Assembly: GCA_033764965.1 (NCBI GenBank)
Contig: JANRIN010000336.1
Span: 1 to 64,000, forward strand
Reading direction: 5' to 3'
DNA from: JSC-12 sp033764965
Lineage (GTDB): Bacteria > Cyanobacteriota > Cyanobacteriia > Leptolyngbyales > Leptolyngbyaceae
Length of the DNA: 64,000 bases
Shown here: in pieces, positions 49,256 to 58,071 of the stretch
How the letters are laid out: every line of letters starts with the position of its first letter
How positions within the stretch are numbered: position 1 is the stretch's first letter
The notes under the pieces: model-generated
Databases searched by the model: none
Seen by the model: the letters and a program-made list of their open reading frames with translations, nothing else
Told to the model about the DNA's origin: nothing
Translations under genes and position numbers: made by a program

Positions 49256-50580
49256 CACAAACCCTTGATACCCTGTACTGGCAGGAACAGGAGCAACGCG
49301 CTGAGGCACTCCGCTCCATTCTAGAACGTACCTTTGCCGCAGCCCAGGTACGAGGATTAATTCAACCCCTGGATGAACAATCTGAACTGTGGGGCTACCA
49401 ATCCAAAGATCAAACTCTGGTGTATGCGCCTGAAACGGATGTCTTCTGGATAGCCTCCAATGATGGTGAATGGCGAGTGAACTGGCAGGGGCAGCAACCC
49501 ATTTCAGACATTAACTCTGAAATCACGACTGAGCAATTTATTGAATTTCAGCAACTCAAGGAATGGCTGGATAGCCAGAACGTGCCCCAGGAAGTTGACC
49601 TGGCTCAGACCTGTTTGCAAGCTACGCAGCAATGGCAAGAGAAACAATCTCTGCAATCGAACGATCAGCCCAATGTCCAAAATGGCAAGGTGAGCGCAGT
49701 AGCGGCGGTTGCAGAGCGGCTGTTTGAATACTATGCCAGTCAGGGAGAAGCCGCTTACAAACTCACTCCAGAAAGCACAGAACACATTTACAAATTTGTG
49801 ATGGACGATCGCGTTTATCTGGTCAGTCGCGATGATGCGACTGGTGCTTACAATGTCGGTCGTCAAGGTTCGCCGATGAATCTTCGCAACCGGGAGGGAG
49901 TAACCGAAACGGATGTCCAGATTTGGGCTGCGATCGGAGAGTGGTTGACAGAACGTGAACGGCTCATCGCTGAGGCACAACAGTCTTCTAGTTGGACAGA
50001 TACCTACTGGAGCCAGCAGGAAGCAAAGGCAAACCAAATTCTTCCGATAGCAGAACGGATCTTCGCCTATCAAGAAGCTAGAGGAGTAGTCAGCTACGAC
50101 GCTGAGCGACAGAGCTATGTGGCGAGAGGTAAAGCTGGAGAGTACGAAGTGGGCTACGCTCCAATGACCGATACCTTCTGGGTTCAGCGAGGAGAAGACA
50201 TTATTGTTGCTGCAATTGACTATTTACATCACTATGATCGCCAAAGCCAACGCTGGCAAGCAGAAGGGCTGGAGCATATTGAACAAATCACCGATCAGGA
50301 TGCTCAGCGTTTTGCAGAGCTAAGTGCATGGCTGGATGTCAAGGATAAACGCTCAGGGCGAGAACCGGGCGAACAGTTGCAGGGCAGCCACATTTACATG
50401 AATCGTTCCTCGATCGCTGCCTCGTCCCGAACTCAGGAGCGTGACTGGGTAAAGCAATGGCAAGATTGGCAGCAACCCGTCTCAGAACAACGCCACACAG
50501 CACTTACTGCACAATCTTCACAGAGAGCTTCCAATTCTGGAGCAACGACTCAAGAGGTAGATTACGGCTTTGAACAGTAA
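49252..50580 (+). CDS. Uncharacterised protein with three degenerate repeats
   Basis: 442 residues, start overlapping the previous stop (ATGA). Three related units of about 100 residues: 8-110, 148-240 and 255-370, each with helix (ILERTFAAAQVRG / VAERLFEYYASQG / IAERIFAYQEARG), a small beta sheet (YAPETDVFWIASNDGEW / GYAPMTDTFWVQRGED) and a closing helix (LKEWLDSQ / IGEWLTERE / LSAWLDVKD). No known family. Cotranscribed with the relaxosome genes, so probably a DNA-processing or coupling accessory. Confidence 0.65.
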   Translation: MTQTLDTLYWQEQEQRAEALRSILERTFAAAQVRGLIQPLDEQSELWGYQSKDQTLVYAPETDVFWIASNDGEWRVNWQGQQPISDINSEITTEQFIEFQQLKEWLDSQNVPQEVDLAQTCLQATQQWQEKQSLQSNDQPNVQNGKVSAVAAVAERLFEYYASQGEAAYKLTPESTEHIYKFVMDDRVYLVSRDDATGAYNVGRQGSPMNLRNREGVTETDVQIWAAIGEWLTERERLIAEAQQSSSWTDTYWSQQEAKANQILPIAERIFAYQEARGVVSYDAERQSYVARGKAGEYEVGYAPMTDTFWVQRGEDIIVAAIDYLHHYDRQSQRWQAEGLEHIEQITDQDAQRFAELSAWLDVKDKRSGREPGEQLQGSHIYMNRSSIAASSRTQERDWVKQWQDWQQPVSEQRHTALTAQSSQRASNSGATTQEVDYGFEQ

Positions 50581-50609
50581 TGACCCAAATCACACGTTTA
50601 CCAGTTCGC

Positions 50610-50627
50610 TTCTACATTCCAGTCATA
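50610..50627 (+). promoter_or_regulatory. Transfer-regulon motif, copy 3
   Basis: TTCTACATTCCAGTCATA, 62 nt before the gene at 50689. Same invariant CTACA-N3-CAGTCATA. Confidence 0.75.
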
Positions 50628-50688
50628 TCAACTTTTTAAGCTCATCAGTATTGATTGCCAATTGGTAAGCACATTCAAGGAATCAAAT

Positions 50689-51270
50689 ATGAACCAGCCT
50701 CAATCCCTAAATACCATTCTGAACTCTCTGTTTAGCAATGCTGCACTCACTCAAGACCTTTCCTCCGAAGAACAGGAGGCAATGAAAACTTTGGTCGGAG
50801 AGCTAATGGATGGAATCTCCCAGCTAACAATTCCAGTATCACCAAGACGTTCAGATGCCCCTTCAATTGCTCATTCTGAAACTGACCGTTCAGTTGCCAC
50901 TGACATTGATGCGTTAATTTCAGAACTTGGGATTGAAGTAGATGAGAGTGTACCACAGGACAATCTTGTAGATGCACTGCTCAGCCAGCATTCTGATACG
51001 ACTCTGATTAACCTGTTGGATGATCATGTTGATGCTGCCTCAGATGTAGTTGAAATTCTGGGTCAACGTCCAATTGGTAAACAGGAGCTAGACACAATTC
51101 GTCGAGTTGAGTTGCAACTCGTTGCCGTGTCGCTGTACGTCAGCGATCTACGTCAGGCATTAGAACAACAGGTTAAAGGCAAAAGGCTTTCCCACCACCC
51201 TCACTGGCTAAATTACATCAAATCCTTGCTGCTACATGAATTTGACTTCATTAACAATTGGCTGCGATGA
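50689..51270 (+). CDS. Hypothetical transfer-cluster protein
   Basis: 193 residues from ATG 50689 (AAGGAA 8 nt upstream). Acidic and helical, with repeated SLFSNAALTQDLSSEEQEA and LDDHVDAASDVVEILG segments; no family recognised. A regulon motif stands 62 nt upstream, so it starts a transcript that includes the signal peptidase. Confidence 0.6.
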   Translation: MNQPQSLNTILNSLFSNAALTQDLSSEEQEAMKTLVGELMDGISQLTIPVSPRRSDAPSIAHSETDRSVATDIDALISELGIEVDESVPQDNLVDALLSQHSDTTLINLLDDHVDAASDVVEILGQRPIGKQELDTIRRVELQLVAVSLYVSDLRQALEQQVKGKRLSHHPHWLNYIKSLLLHEFDFINNWLR

Positions 51271-51344
51271 AATGATCTATCCAGAACCCTCGGTCTTGCA
51301 ACCTGAAAAATCTAGCAATCCTTATTTTGCATCGCACCCAAATT

Positions 51345-51896
51345 ATGACAACACTTCAATCATCAACTCATAAATTTCAGAAGAATCAATGGCTGGAAGC
51401 AGTAAAAACTGCTGGTTGTGGTCTTGCCCTGGCGCTTGGATTGCACACTTTCGTTGCTGAGGTACGGTATATTCCCTCCGAATCAATGACTCCAACGCTT
51501 CAGGTAGGCGATCGCCTGATCATTGAGAAATTGAGCTACCGTATCTATGCACCACAACGGAGAGATATCGTCGTATTCAAAGCACCTCCAAAACTGGAAG
51601 CGCAGCATTTTCATGGCACGTTGATCAAACGCATAGTAGGAATTCCAGGAGATGTTGTTGCTGTAGAACAGGGAAGGGTCTATGTAAATGGAGAAGCAAT
51701 TACTGAACCTTACGTACACACTCCTGCAAACTACAGCTATGGTCCTGTTACGATTCCATCAGACCAATATTTCGTTCTGGGGGATAATCGAACTCACAGC
51801 TACGACTCCCATTTCTGGGGCTTTCTGCCTCGTCAAAATATCATTGGGCGTACTATATTTCGATTTACGCCACTTCAACACCTTCAAGTCTTCTAG
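51345..51896 (+). CDS. Type I signal peptidase (S26), TraF-like
   Basis: 183 residues from ATG 51345. One N-terminal membrane helix (TAGCGLALALGLHTFVAEV), catalytic Ser box YIPSESMTPTL, catalytic Lys box LIKRIVGIPGD and C-terminal box FVLGDNRTHSYDSHFWGFL. A dedicated signal peptidase in a conjugation cluster is expected to mature the pilin, like TraF of RP4. Ends 13 bp before the convergent histidine kinase. Confidence 0.88.
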   Translation: MTTLQSSTHKFQKNQWLEAVKTAGCGLALALGLHTFVAEVRYIPSESMTPTLQVGDRLIIEKLSYRIYAPQRRDIVVFKAPPKLEAQHFHGTLIKRIVGIPGDVVAVEQGRVYVNGEAITEPYVHTPANYSYGPVTIPSDQYFVLGDNRTHSYDSHFWGFLPRQNIIGRTIFRFTPLQHLQVF

Positions 51897-51909
51897 AATC
51901 GACGCGATT

Positions 51910-53037
51910 TCAAATGGCGGAGCAGGCTAGGGGAAAAGTAACCCGGAATGTACTTCCTTGCCCTAAGAGGCTCTCTACTTCAATCGATCCACCCTGTACC
52001 TCTACCAGCCGTTTCGTGACTGCCAATCCGATTCCGCTGCCCTCGGCAGTTATCGCTTGTGACGTTGGCGATCGCCAGAACCGCTCAAAAATATGGGGTA
52101 AATCCTCTGGTGCAATTCCAATTCCAGTGTCACTGACTGTGATCCACAGATGATTGCCGTTCGCCCAGGCGCAAATGGTCACATTTCCCTCTGGGGTATA
52201 ACGAATCGCATTCCCAACCAAATTAAAAAGGATTTGTCGCAGGCGATCGGGGTCAGCGAAGATTTGAGGCAGGTTTGCAGGGCACTCCAATTCAACTCGG
52301 CAGTTTAAGTTGGAATTACTTGCGGTTAGAGCAGTGACAACCTCCTGAATAATGAGTTGAGGCTGGAATGCCTTTAATCTTAGCGATAAGCTTCCAGCCT
52401 CAATTCGAGAGAGCGTATTCAAGTCTCCAAGGAGGCGGTTCATTCGTTCCGCTTCCTCGTATAGCTGCTCCGTAATTTCAGGGGTTAGAGAGATGGTGTT
52501 CTCCCTCAGCATTTCCAGATATCCCCGAATCACTGTTAAAGGTGTTCCCAGCTCATGGGATAGATCACCAATCATCTCCTGTCGCCGTTCTTCGATGTCT
52601 TGTAAACGATTGGCAACGCTGTTGAGAGTCAACCCTAGTTGGTTTAGCTCAGGAATAGAATCGGGTGGAACTCTGGCATTCAGATCGCCAGAATTGAACT
52701 GCTTGACGGCTCTTTCAATTACTCGTAAAGGATGAATAATCGAGCAGGCTAACAGGGTACTCAACAGCACAACAATGCCCGTACTAACAGTAAGGGCGAT
52801 CGCTATACTCTCAAGATTCACCTTCTCAAAAACCTGCATGATAACCTCAGGCAGGAGCGTTCCTTGTGAGTCTGCTGCTGCCTGAGCAAGTCGTCGAACA
52901 AAAATGTGAGCCTGACAGAGATAAACTATTGCAGCAAACGACCCCAAGCTGATTCCAATCACCAACAGGTTGACCAGAAGCAGCCTCAGGCGCAAATTCA
53001 GCGACCGATGCAGACGAAGCAGGCGATTAAACAGCAT
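51910..53037 (-). CDS. Sensor histidine kinase
   Basis: 375 residues from ATG 53037, overlapping the response-regulator stop by 11 bp. Two membrane helices (LLLVNLLVIGISLGSFAAIVYL cut; IAIALTVSTGIVVLLSTLLA) flank a sensor loop of about 40 residues, followed by HAMP, H box DLSHELGTPLTVIRG, N box ILFNLVGNAIRYTPEGN and G boxes DTGIGI and GSGIGLAV. The small periplasmic loop cannot be assigned a ligand. Encoded against the transfer genes with its partner regulator. Confidence 0.88.
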   Translation of the reverse strand: MLFNRLLRLHRSLNLRLRLLLVNLLVIGISLGSFAAIVYLCQAHIFVRRLAQAAADSQGTLLPEVIMQVFEKVNLESIAIALTVSTGIVVLLSTLLACSIIHPLRVIERAVKQFNSGDLNARVPPDSIPELNQLGLTLNSVANRLQDIEERRQEMIGDLSHELGTPLTVIRGYLEMLRENTISLTPEITEQLYEEAERMNRLLGDLNTLSRIEAGSLSLRLKAFQPQLIIQEVVTALTASNSNLNCRVELECPANLPQIFADPDRLRQILFNLVGNAIRYTPEGNVTICAWANGNHLWITVSDTGIGIAPEDLPHIFERFWRSPTSQAITAEGSGIGLAVTKRLVEVQGGSIEVESLLGQGSTFRVTFPLACSAI

Positions 53038-53746
53038 CCTTGCTGTCTTCAAAGCTGTACCCGATGCCGATATGCGTTTTGATAAACCGCTCTCGCTGTT
53101 TTGCAGGGCTGATTTTATCTCGCAAACGTTTAATGTAGGTGTCGATCGCTCGGTCATCCCCCATATAGTCAATTCCTCGAACGGTATCCAGCAACTCGGT
53201 TCGTGTCCAGACTCGTCCCTGTCGAGTTGCCATCAGAACCAACAGGTCAAATTCAACGGTAGTGAGAGACACTTCCTCAATCTCTCCATCAAGCGACTTC
53301 TGTACCAATACTTCACGTCTTTCAGTGTCGATCAGGAAATGGGGGGTTTCAATGTTATGGGGTTGGTCTTGCTGATGCCGCATTTTTCGCCGCAACAGCG
53401 ATCTTATCCGCACTACTAACTCTTTGGGACTGAAGGGTTTCGGAATATAGTCATCAGCTCCCGTGGAGTAGCCAATAATGCGATCGATCTCTGCTGCTCT
53501 CGCTGTAAGCATCAAAATAAACGGATCTTTCTGAGCTTTTGACTGACGGATGTGGGTACAAACATCAAGCCCATCCATTCCCGGTAGTTTCAAATCAAGG
53601 ATGACAACATCAGGCTGATGTTGTTGAAACAGTTGCAATCCAGTTTCGCCATCATAAGCAACTGAGCAGGTGTAACCTTCAGACTCAATGCACGACCGTA
53701 CCATTGAGGCAACATTACGCTCATCCTCAACAATCAGGATATTCAT
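53027..53746 (-). CDS. OmpR-family response regulator
   Basis: 239 residues. Receiver domain with acidic pocket VEDE, phospho-acceptor Asp51 (VVILDLKLPG), T of MLTARA and Lys in IPKPFSP; C-terminal winged helix (VEFDLLVLMATRQGRVWTR, IDTYIKRLRDKI). Phased AATTTGA repeats upstream of its gene, at 53870-53897, look like its binding site and are shared with the divergent transfer operon. Confidence 0.88.
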   Translation of the reverse strand: MNILIVEDERNVASMVRSCIESEGYTCSVAYDGETGLQLFQQHQPDVVILDLKLPGMDGLDVCTHIRQSKAQKDPFILMLTARAAEIDRIIGYSTGADDYIPKPFSPKELVVRIRSLLRRKMRHQQDQPHNIETPHFLIDTERREVLVQKSLDGEIEEVSLTTVEFDLLVLMATRQGRVWTRTELLDTVRGIDYMGDDRAIDTYIKRLRDKISPAKQRERFIKTHIGIGYSFEDSKDAV

Positions 53747-53869
53747 TGGAAAACTCTCTTTGTAGGAAACCTCTGTATGTCTAAAGTGGTATCTGCACCC
53801 TGTTCTGACTATTTTGAATAGTGCAGATTATTTTGTGGAGCAAATGTACTAGGTTTAATCTTTTCTTCC

Positions 53870-53897
53870 AATTTGATCAAATTTGACCCAATTTGAT
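53870..53897. promoter_or_regulatory. Three AATTTGA repeats, likely response-regulator site
   Basis: AATTTGA at 53870, 53881 and 53891, spaced 11 and 10 bp (one helical turn), in the region shared by the response-regulator gene and the operon at 54030. The first two also form the dyad AATTTGATCAAATT. OmpR-family regulators bind such same-face direct repeats. Confidence 0.6.
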
Positions 53898-53922
53898 TTA
53901 GTCATACGATTTGTTAGAGATT

Positions 53923-53940
53923 TCTACAGCACAGTCATAT
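53923..53940 (+). promoter_or_regulatory. Transfer-regulon motif, copy 4
   Basis: TTCTACAGCACAGTCATA, 89 nt before ATG 54030 and 25 bp past the AATTTGA repeats. Confidence 0.75.
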
Positions 53941-54029
53941 TGGCTCCCTAATCTCTCAATCAAGTTCGCAACTAAAAGCTTCTCAAGAACCGGGAAGCCA
54001 AGAACTGGTTAACTCCATTGAGAGAATTT

Positions 54030-54770
54030 ATGTCTTACACTTCTTCAACATCCACACTTGAGGCATTTGAAGCTGACTTTGCTGAAGCAACTCGCCCCCT
54101 TGAACTGTCTCTATCCCTTCCTCTCGCTCCTGAAGCTGCACCGCTGGCAGTTTCAACCCCTCAACTTCAACTAACTCAGAATAATCGCTGGAGCCTGCGG
54201 GCACTGTTCTCCCGCTTATTTTCTCAAGAAGTACGCCAACGTCTTCGCAGGATAGCTCCCTGGCTTATTTCTGGCGGAATTTTGGGACTAGATTTGGTCA
54301 TTCACGCGCCGACGTTTGTAGTTGGTGCAGCGATCGCCGCTCTGACTGTTCGTGTTCTCAAAGCGATCATTCGCAGTAATCCTCTCTGTCAGCGAATCTG
54401 GCAATACCTTCTTGACAAAGCGGGGTTGAAGGGTAAGCAGATTCCCTGGATGACGTTAGGCTTTGGCGGTGGTGCATGGTTAGCCTCAGCTCTACCCAGT
54501 CACGCTCTGTTTTTTCAAGCAGCAGAACAATATGTCCAGCAACTCTTCCAGATACAGGGAGCGGGTGGCACCAATGTCACAGCTTTCATTCCCCTGATTT
54601 TTGGAACGTTGAGGATTATTTTCATCATCTACATTGGCATTGCTCTGGTTCGAGTCATTAATGCCTTTAGAAACGATGAAGACTGGACAACCGCAGCCCG
54701 CATTCCCTTGATTGTCGTGCTTTGCATCGTGATTGGAGATGCTTTGAGTTCACTCATTGTGCAGGCTTAA
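54030..54770 (+). CDS. Multi-pass membrane protein, candidate VirB2-type prepilin
   Basis: 246 residues from ATG 54030 (GAGAGAA upstream). A cytosolic N-terminal part (about 75) and a hydrophobic pair around 85-120 precede WLASALPSHALF, a plausible signal-peptidase site. Two membrane helices follow (FIPLIFGTLRIIFIIYIGIALV; IPLIVVLCIVIGDALSSLIV), the layout of VirB2/TrbC pilins. It sits just before the VirB3-like gene, where virB2 is expected, and a signal peptidase is encoded 2 kb upstream. The long N-terminus is unusual, so I keep the call tentative. Confidence 0.55.
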   Translation: MSYTSSTSTLEAFEADFAEATRPLELSLSLPLAPEAAPLAVSTPQLQLTQNNRWSLRALFSRLFSQEVRQRLRRIAPWLISGGILGLDLVIHAPTFVVGAAIAALTVRVLKAIIRSNPLCQRIWQYLLDKAGLKGKQIPWMTLGFGGGAWLASALPSHALFFQAAEQYVQQLFQIQGAGGTNVTAFIPLIFGTLRIIFIIYIGIALVRVINAFRNDEDWTTAARIPLIVVLCIVIGDALSSLIVQA

Positions 54771-54801
54771 TTCAAGTTCTTTTATTGTTTCTCGCTTGAT
54801 T

Positions 54802-54835
54802 TTGATGGGTGTGAAAGAGCTTTCACACCCATCAA
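54802..54835 (+). terminator. Perfect 16-bp hairpin after the pilin-like gene
   Basis: TTGATGGGTGTGAAAG (54802-54817) and its exact complement (54820-54835) leave a 2-nt centre. No T-run follows, so complete termination is doubtful; it may protect the 3' end of a processed pilin mRNA or attenuate the downstream virB genes. Confidence 0.6.
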
Positions 54836-54883
54836 CAGAAACATTTCCTGTTCCTATTTCAATGAACCTTGAACAACACATTC

Positions 54884-55261
54884 ATGTCTACTGAACACGA
54901 CAAACGATCTGAAGACTTTATTCCAGTTAATCAGGTTCTTAACACCAAGCCTCAGTTAGGTCCGATTCCCGGTGAGCAGGTCATTCCCTGGATTGGAATC
55001 GTCATTATCTCGTACCTAATTTGCCAAGGCATTCTGGGGCTTTCCTGGATTGCAACCTGCCTTATCAGTGCTTGGGGGATTGGCTCCTGGTGGGCGTTGA
55101 CTGGAAACGAGAGTTGGCGATTTTTGAGCAAATTTCAGGGCGTACCAACCTGGACTCGGGGGCATTTACCCTATATCAGCCTGCTCACAACTGGGATGAA
55201 GGGAAATACTTCCCCAAAACACAAACGCACTTCAAAAAATAGGAGACGACATCGACGATGA
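54884..55261 (+). CDS. virB3: VirB3-like inner-membrane protein
   Basis: 125 residues from ATG 54884. Two closely packed hydrophobic helices (IPWIGIVIISYLICQGILGL; WIATCLISAWGIGSWWAL) followed by a basic tail, and a stop that overlaps the VirB4 start (ATGA). Size, topology and place are those of VirB3/TrbD; residue-level similarity is low, as usual for this family. Confidence 0.65.
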   Translation: MSTEHDKRSEDFIPVNQVLNTKPQLGPIPGEQVIPWIGIVIISYLICQGILGLSWIATCLISAWGIGSWWALTGNESWRFLSKFQGVPTWTRGHLPYISLLTTGMKGNTSPKHKRTSKNRRRHRR

Positions 55262-58071
55262 AACCCAAAATTGGGAAGCAACGGGTAGCGATCATTGAGA
55301 ACAACAAAAAGCAGACCGTTACCCAGAGTGCTTTTGAAGATTTCAATTCTCTAGCAGGATTTGCTCAGATTGATTTGAAGGGTAGAAGTGTCGGAGCCGC
55401 GCTTCTTCAGAAAAGTAAGCACCGTTTCTGTTTCGTCTTTGGCTTCAAAACGACAGGTATTCATGATACGCTGCGTCCCGATCAACTGCCTCCAACGCTC
55501 AGAAGCTTTGAGTCTGCACTCAAGGAGTTGCCATCTGGCGAACGATTGACCATTCATCTATCCAGTTTTACGGAAGATGGCGATCGCCAATTAGAACTCG
55601 ATCGCCTGATGCAAAAAGCCGATTCCCCAGAACTGCGGCTGCTACTGATGTCTGAGAAGGCAAGGGCGCAGGAACTCAAAGCTTCTGGAACACGCAAACC
55701 CAAATCACTATATCTCTACGTCACTTACACAATTGAACCGAACCAGAAAGCCAGTGCAGATGCGGATTGGATTGAGAAGGCACTGGCAAAGGGGGTAGAA
55801 GTTTGGGAACTGTTCAAAGGCAAGGGTGACACACTGGTGCAAGAACGGTATGAAACCATGCTGCATCGAGCCTTTACTGAAGGCTATTTGCGCTGGGAAC
55901 AACTACTCAACATCAAGATGGGGCTAGACATTAAACCCATGAGTGTGGAGCAACTCTGGCAGCAAACCTGGTATCGCTTTAACTGGTTGGATGCCCCGTC
56001 TGTGCCTCAATACCTGCACCTGACGGAAAAGGGACTCCAGGAGAATATTCGTAGCGATGTTCATCCACTTACCACATTGGTGCAGGGGGAACATGGTCGA
56101 TCTAACATCCCAATTGCGGATCGCCGTTGGCTTAAAGTCAAAGGTAAATATGTTGGGGCACTCACGTTCAATGCCAAGCCAGGAGGTTTTGTCAATACCA
56201 GGGCACAGTTGCGCTACCTCTGGGATGTGATCTGTCGTCCTCATGTGGTGGATACCGAGATCTTCTGTCAAATCACGGCTCGTAACACCACACTGGTCAA
56301 AACCAATGTGCAACGAGTTCTTAAACAATCCAACGTAGCAGCGCAGATGGCAGAACAGAGCCGCAGCATCGATGTGGCAGCCCAGATTAAGGTGAGGCGA
56401 TCGGTAGAGGCACAGGCAAAGCTCTATGAAGGATACATTCCAATCAACATTGCTACAGTTTTTCTGGTTTACCGTGACAGCAAAGCTCAGTTAGATGAAG
56501 CTTGTGATGCTCTATCTGAGTGTTTCCAGCTTCCTGCCAAGGTAATCCGTGAAACCGAGTTAGCATGGCGTATCTGGCTGCAAACGTTGCCCATTTCGTG
56601 GGAGAAACTGCTCGGCGCACCCTTCAAGCGTCAACTCACATACCTGACTAATGAAGCTCCTGGGTTGATTCCTCTGACGCTGACCAATCCAGGTACATCT
56701 AACGGCTTTGAACTGATTGCAGATGAAGGGGGTTCGCCGATCCGCGTTGATTTTGTCAAAGAGCATCGCAATATTGCGGTATTTGGTACAACCCGTTCTG
56801 GTAAATCAGTGCTGGTGTCTGGGATGATGACGCAGTTTTTGTCAGAGGGCTATCCGATCGTTTGCCTGGATTATCCCCGGCAGGATGGCACTTCAACTTT
56901 CACCGACTATGCTGACTTCCTCAAACCCAATGCGGCTTACTTCGATATTCGCAAAGAAAGCAACAACTTGATGGAAATGCCGGATCTGCAACACTTATCG
57001 GAAGAGCAGCAGCAGGAACGTTTTGAGGACTACCGATCGTTTCTAGAAGGGGCACTGGTGACGATGGTGCTGCCGACCACTCAGCAAGATGTGCTGCTGG
57101 AGCAAACCGTGCGATCGCTCATCGGTCGGGCACTCACTAATTTTTTCAAGGATGACTCCATCAAACATCGCTATGACTCAGCATTAGAAGGTGGGTTTGG
57201 ATCGACTGCATGGAAGCAAATGCCAACCCTGGAAGACTTTTTGCACTTCTGCACCTCGGAGAAGCTGAATGTTGATGATGAAATTGGTTTAATTCGCAAT
57301 GCCCAGGCACAAATTCATCTGCAATTGGATTACTGGCTTAACTCCAGCATTGGTCGGGCGATCGGTCGTCCCAGTTCATTTCCAACCGATGTGCAATTGC
57401 TGGTATTTGCACTTCGGGGATTGTCGAATGAAAATGAAGCGGCTGTGCTGTCACTTAGTGCTTATTCTGCCTCTCTACGTCGAGCGTTAGCATTTCCAAA
57501 GTCATTGTTCTTTATCGATGAATCTCCCATTCTGTTTAAATTTCCAACGATCGCTCAACTCATTGGTCGTCAGTGCGCCAACGGAGCTAAGGCGGGAATT
57601 CGAGTTGCCTTATCTGCTCAAGACCCAGATACCATCGTGAATTCGGTCGCTGGATCGCAGATTATGCAAAATATGAACACCCGGTTGATCGGACGGATTC
57701 AACCGATCGCCATCGACTCCTTTGTCAAATATCTCTCCTACGATCGCAGCATCATTGCTCGTAACGCCAGCGAGTTCTTCTTCCCCAAACGCTCAGAACT
57801 CTATTCCAACTGGCTACTGGATATTGATGGCAACTACACCTACTGCCGTTATTACCCCAGCGCAGTGCAGATTGCAGCCGTTGCCAACAACATGGACGAG
57901 CAATTTGCCCGCGCCCGCATTTTGGCAGAATATCCCAACAACAAACTATTGGGCATGGCAAAGTTTGCAGAGCAGTATGTGACCGCGATTCGCAGTGGAA
58001 GCAATCTAGAAGCGATTGGCACACCTTCCATCTCCCCACAACGTTTGAAGGAACTTACCCATGTTGCATGA
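55258..58071 (+). CDS. virB4: VirB4/TraC-type conjugation ATPase
   Basis: 937 residues. N-terminal CagE/TrbE-like domain (1-470), then NIAVFGTTRSGKSVLVSGMM (Walker A GTTRSGKS at about 510-517) and LFFIDESPILF (Walker B at about 747), followed by ALSAQDPDTIV (sensor-like Q). VirB4 powers pilus assembly and substrate transfer. Its stop overlaps the next start by 11 bp. Confidence 0.9.
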   Translation: MKPKIGKQRVAIIENNKKQTVTQSAFEDFNSLAGFAQIDLKGRSVGAALLQKSKHRFCFVFGFKTTGIHDTLRPDQLPPTLRSFESALKELPSGERLTIHLSSFTEDGDRQLELDRLMQKADSPELRLLLMSEKARAQELKASGTRKPKSLYLYVTYTIEPNQKASADADWIEKALAKGVEVWELFKGKGDTLVQERYETMLHRAFTEGYLRWEQLLNIKMGLDIKPMSVEQLWQQTWYRFNWLDAPSVPQYLHLTEKGLQENIRSDVHPLTTLVQGEHGRSNIPIADRRWLKVKGKYVGALTFNAKPGGFVNTRAQLRYLWDVICRPHVVDTEIFCQITARNTTLVKTNVQRVLKQSNVAAQMAEQSRSIDVAAQIKVRRSVEAQAKLYEGYIPINIATVFLVYRDSKAQLDEACDALSECFQLPAKVIRETELAWRIWLQTLPISWEKLLGAPFKRQLTYLTNEAPGLIPLTLTNPGTSNGFELIADEGGSPIRVDFVKEHRNIAVFGTTRSGKSVLVSGMMTQFLSEGYPIVCLDYPRQDGTSTFTDYADFLKPNAAYFDIRKESNNLMEMPDLQHLSEEQQQERFEDYRSFLEGALVTMVLPTTQQDVLLEQTVRSLIGRALTNFFKDDSIKHRYDSALEGGFGSTAWKQMPTLEDFLHFCTSEKLNVDDEIGLIRNAQAQIHLQLDYWLNSSIGRAIGRPSSFPTDVQLLVFALRGLSNENEAAVLSLSAYSASLRRALAFPKSLFFIDESPILFKFPTIAQLIGRQCANGAKAGIRVALSAQDPDTIVNSVAGSQIMQNMNTRLIGRIQPIAIDSFVKYLSYDRSIIARNASEFFFPKRSELYSNWLLDIDGNYTYCRYYPSAVQIAAVANNMDEQFARARILAEYPNNKLLGMAKFAEQYVTAIRSGSNLEAIGTPSISPQRLKELTHVA

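Noticed and set aside
55258..58071. VirB11-type ATPase
   Set aside because: The only conjugation ATPases visible are VirB4-like and VirD4-like; no VirB11 candidate was found, so none is listed.
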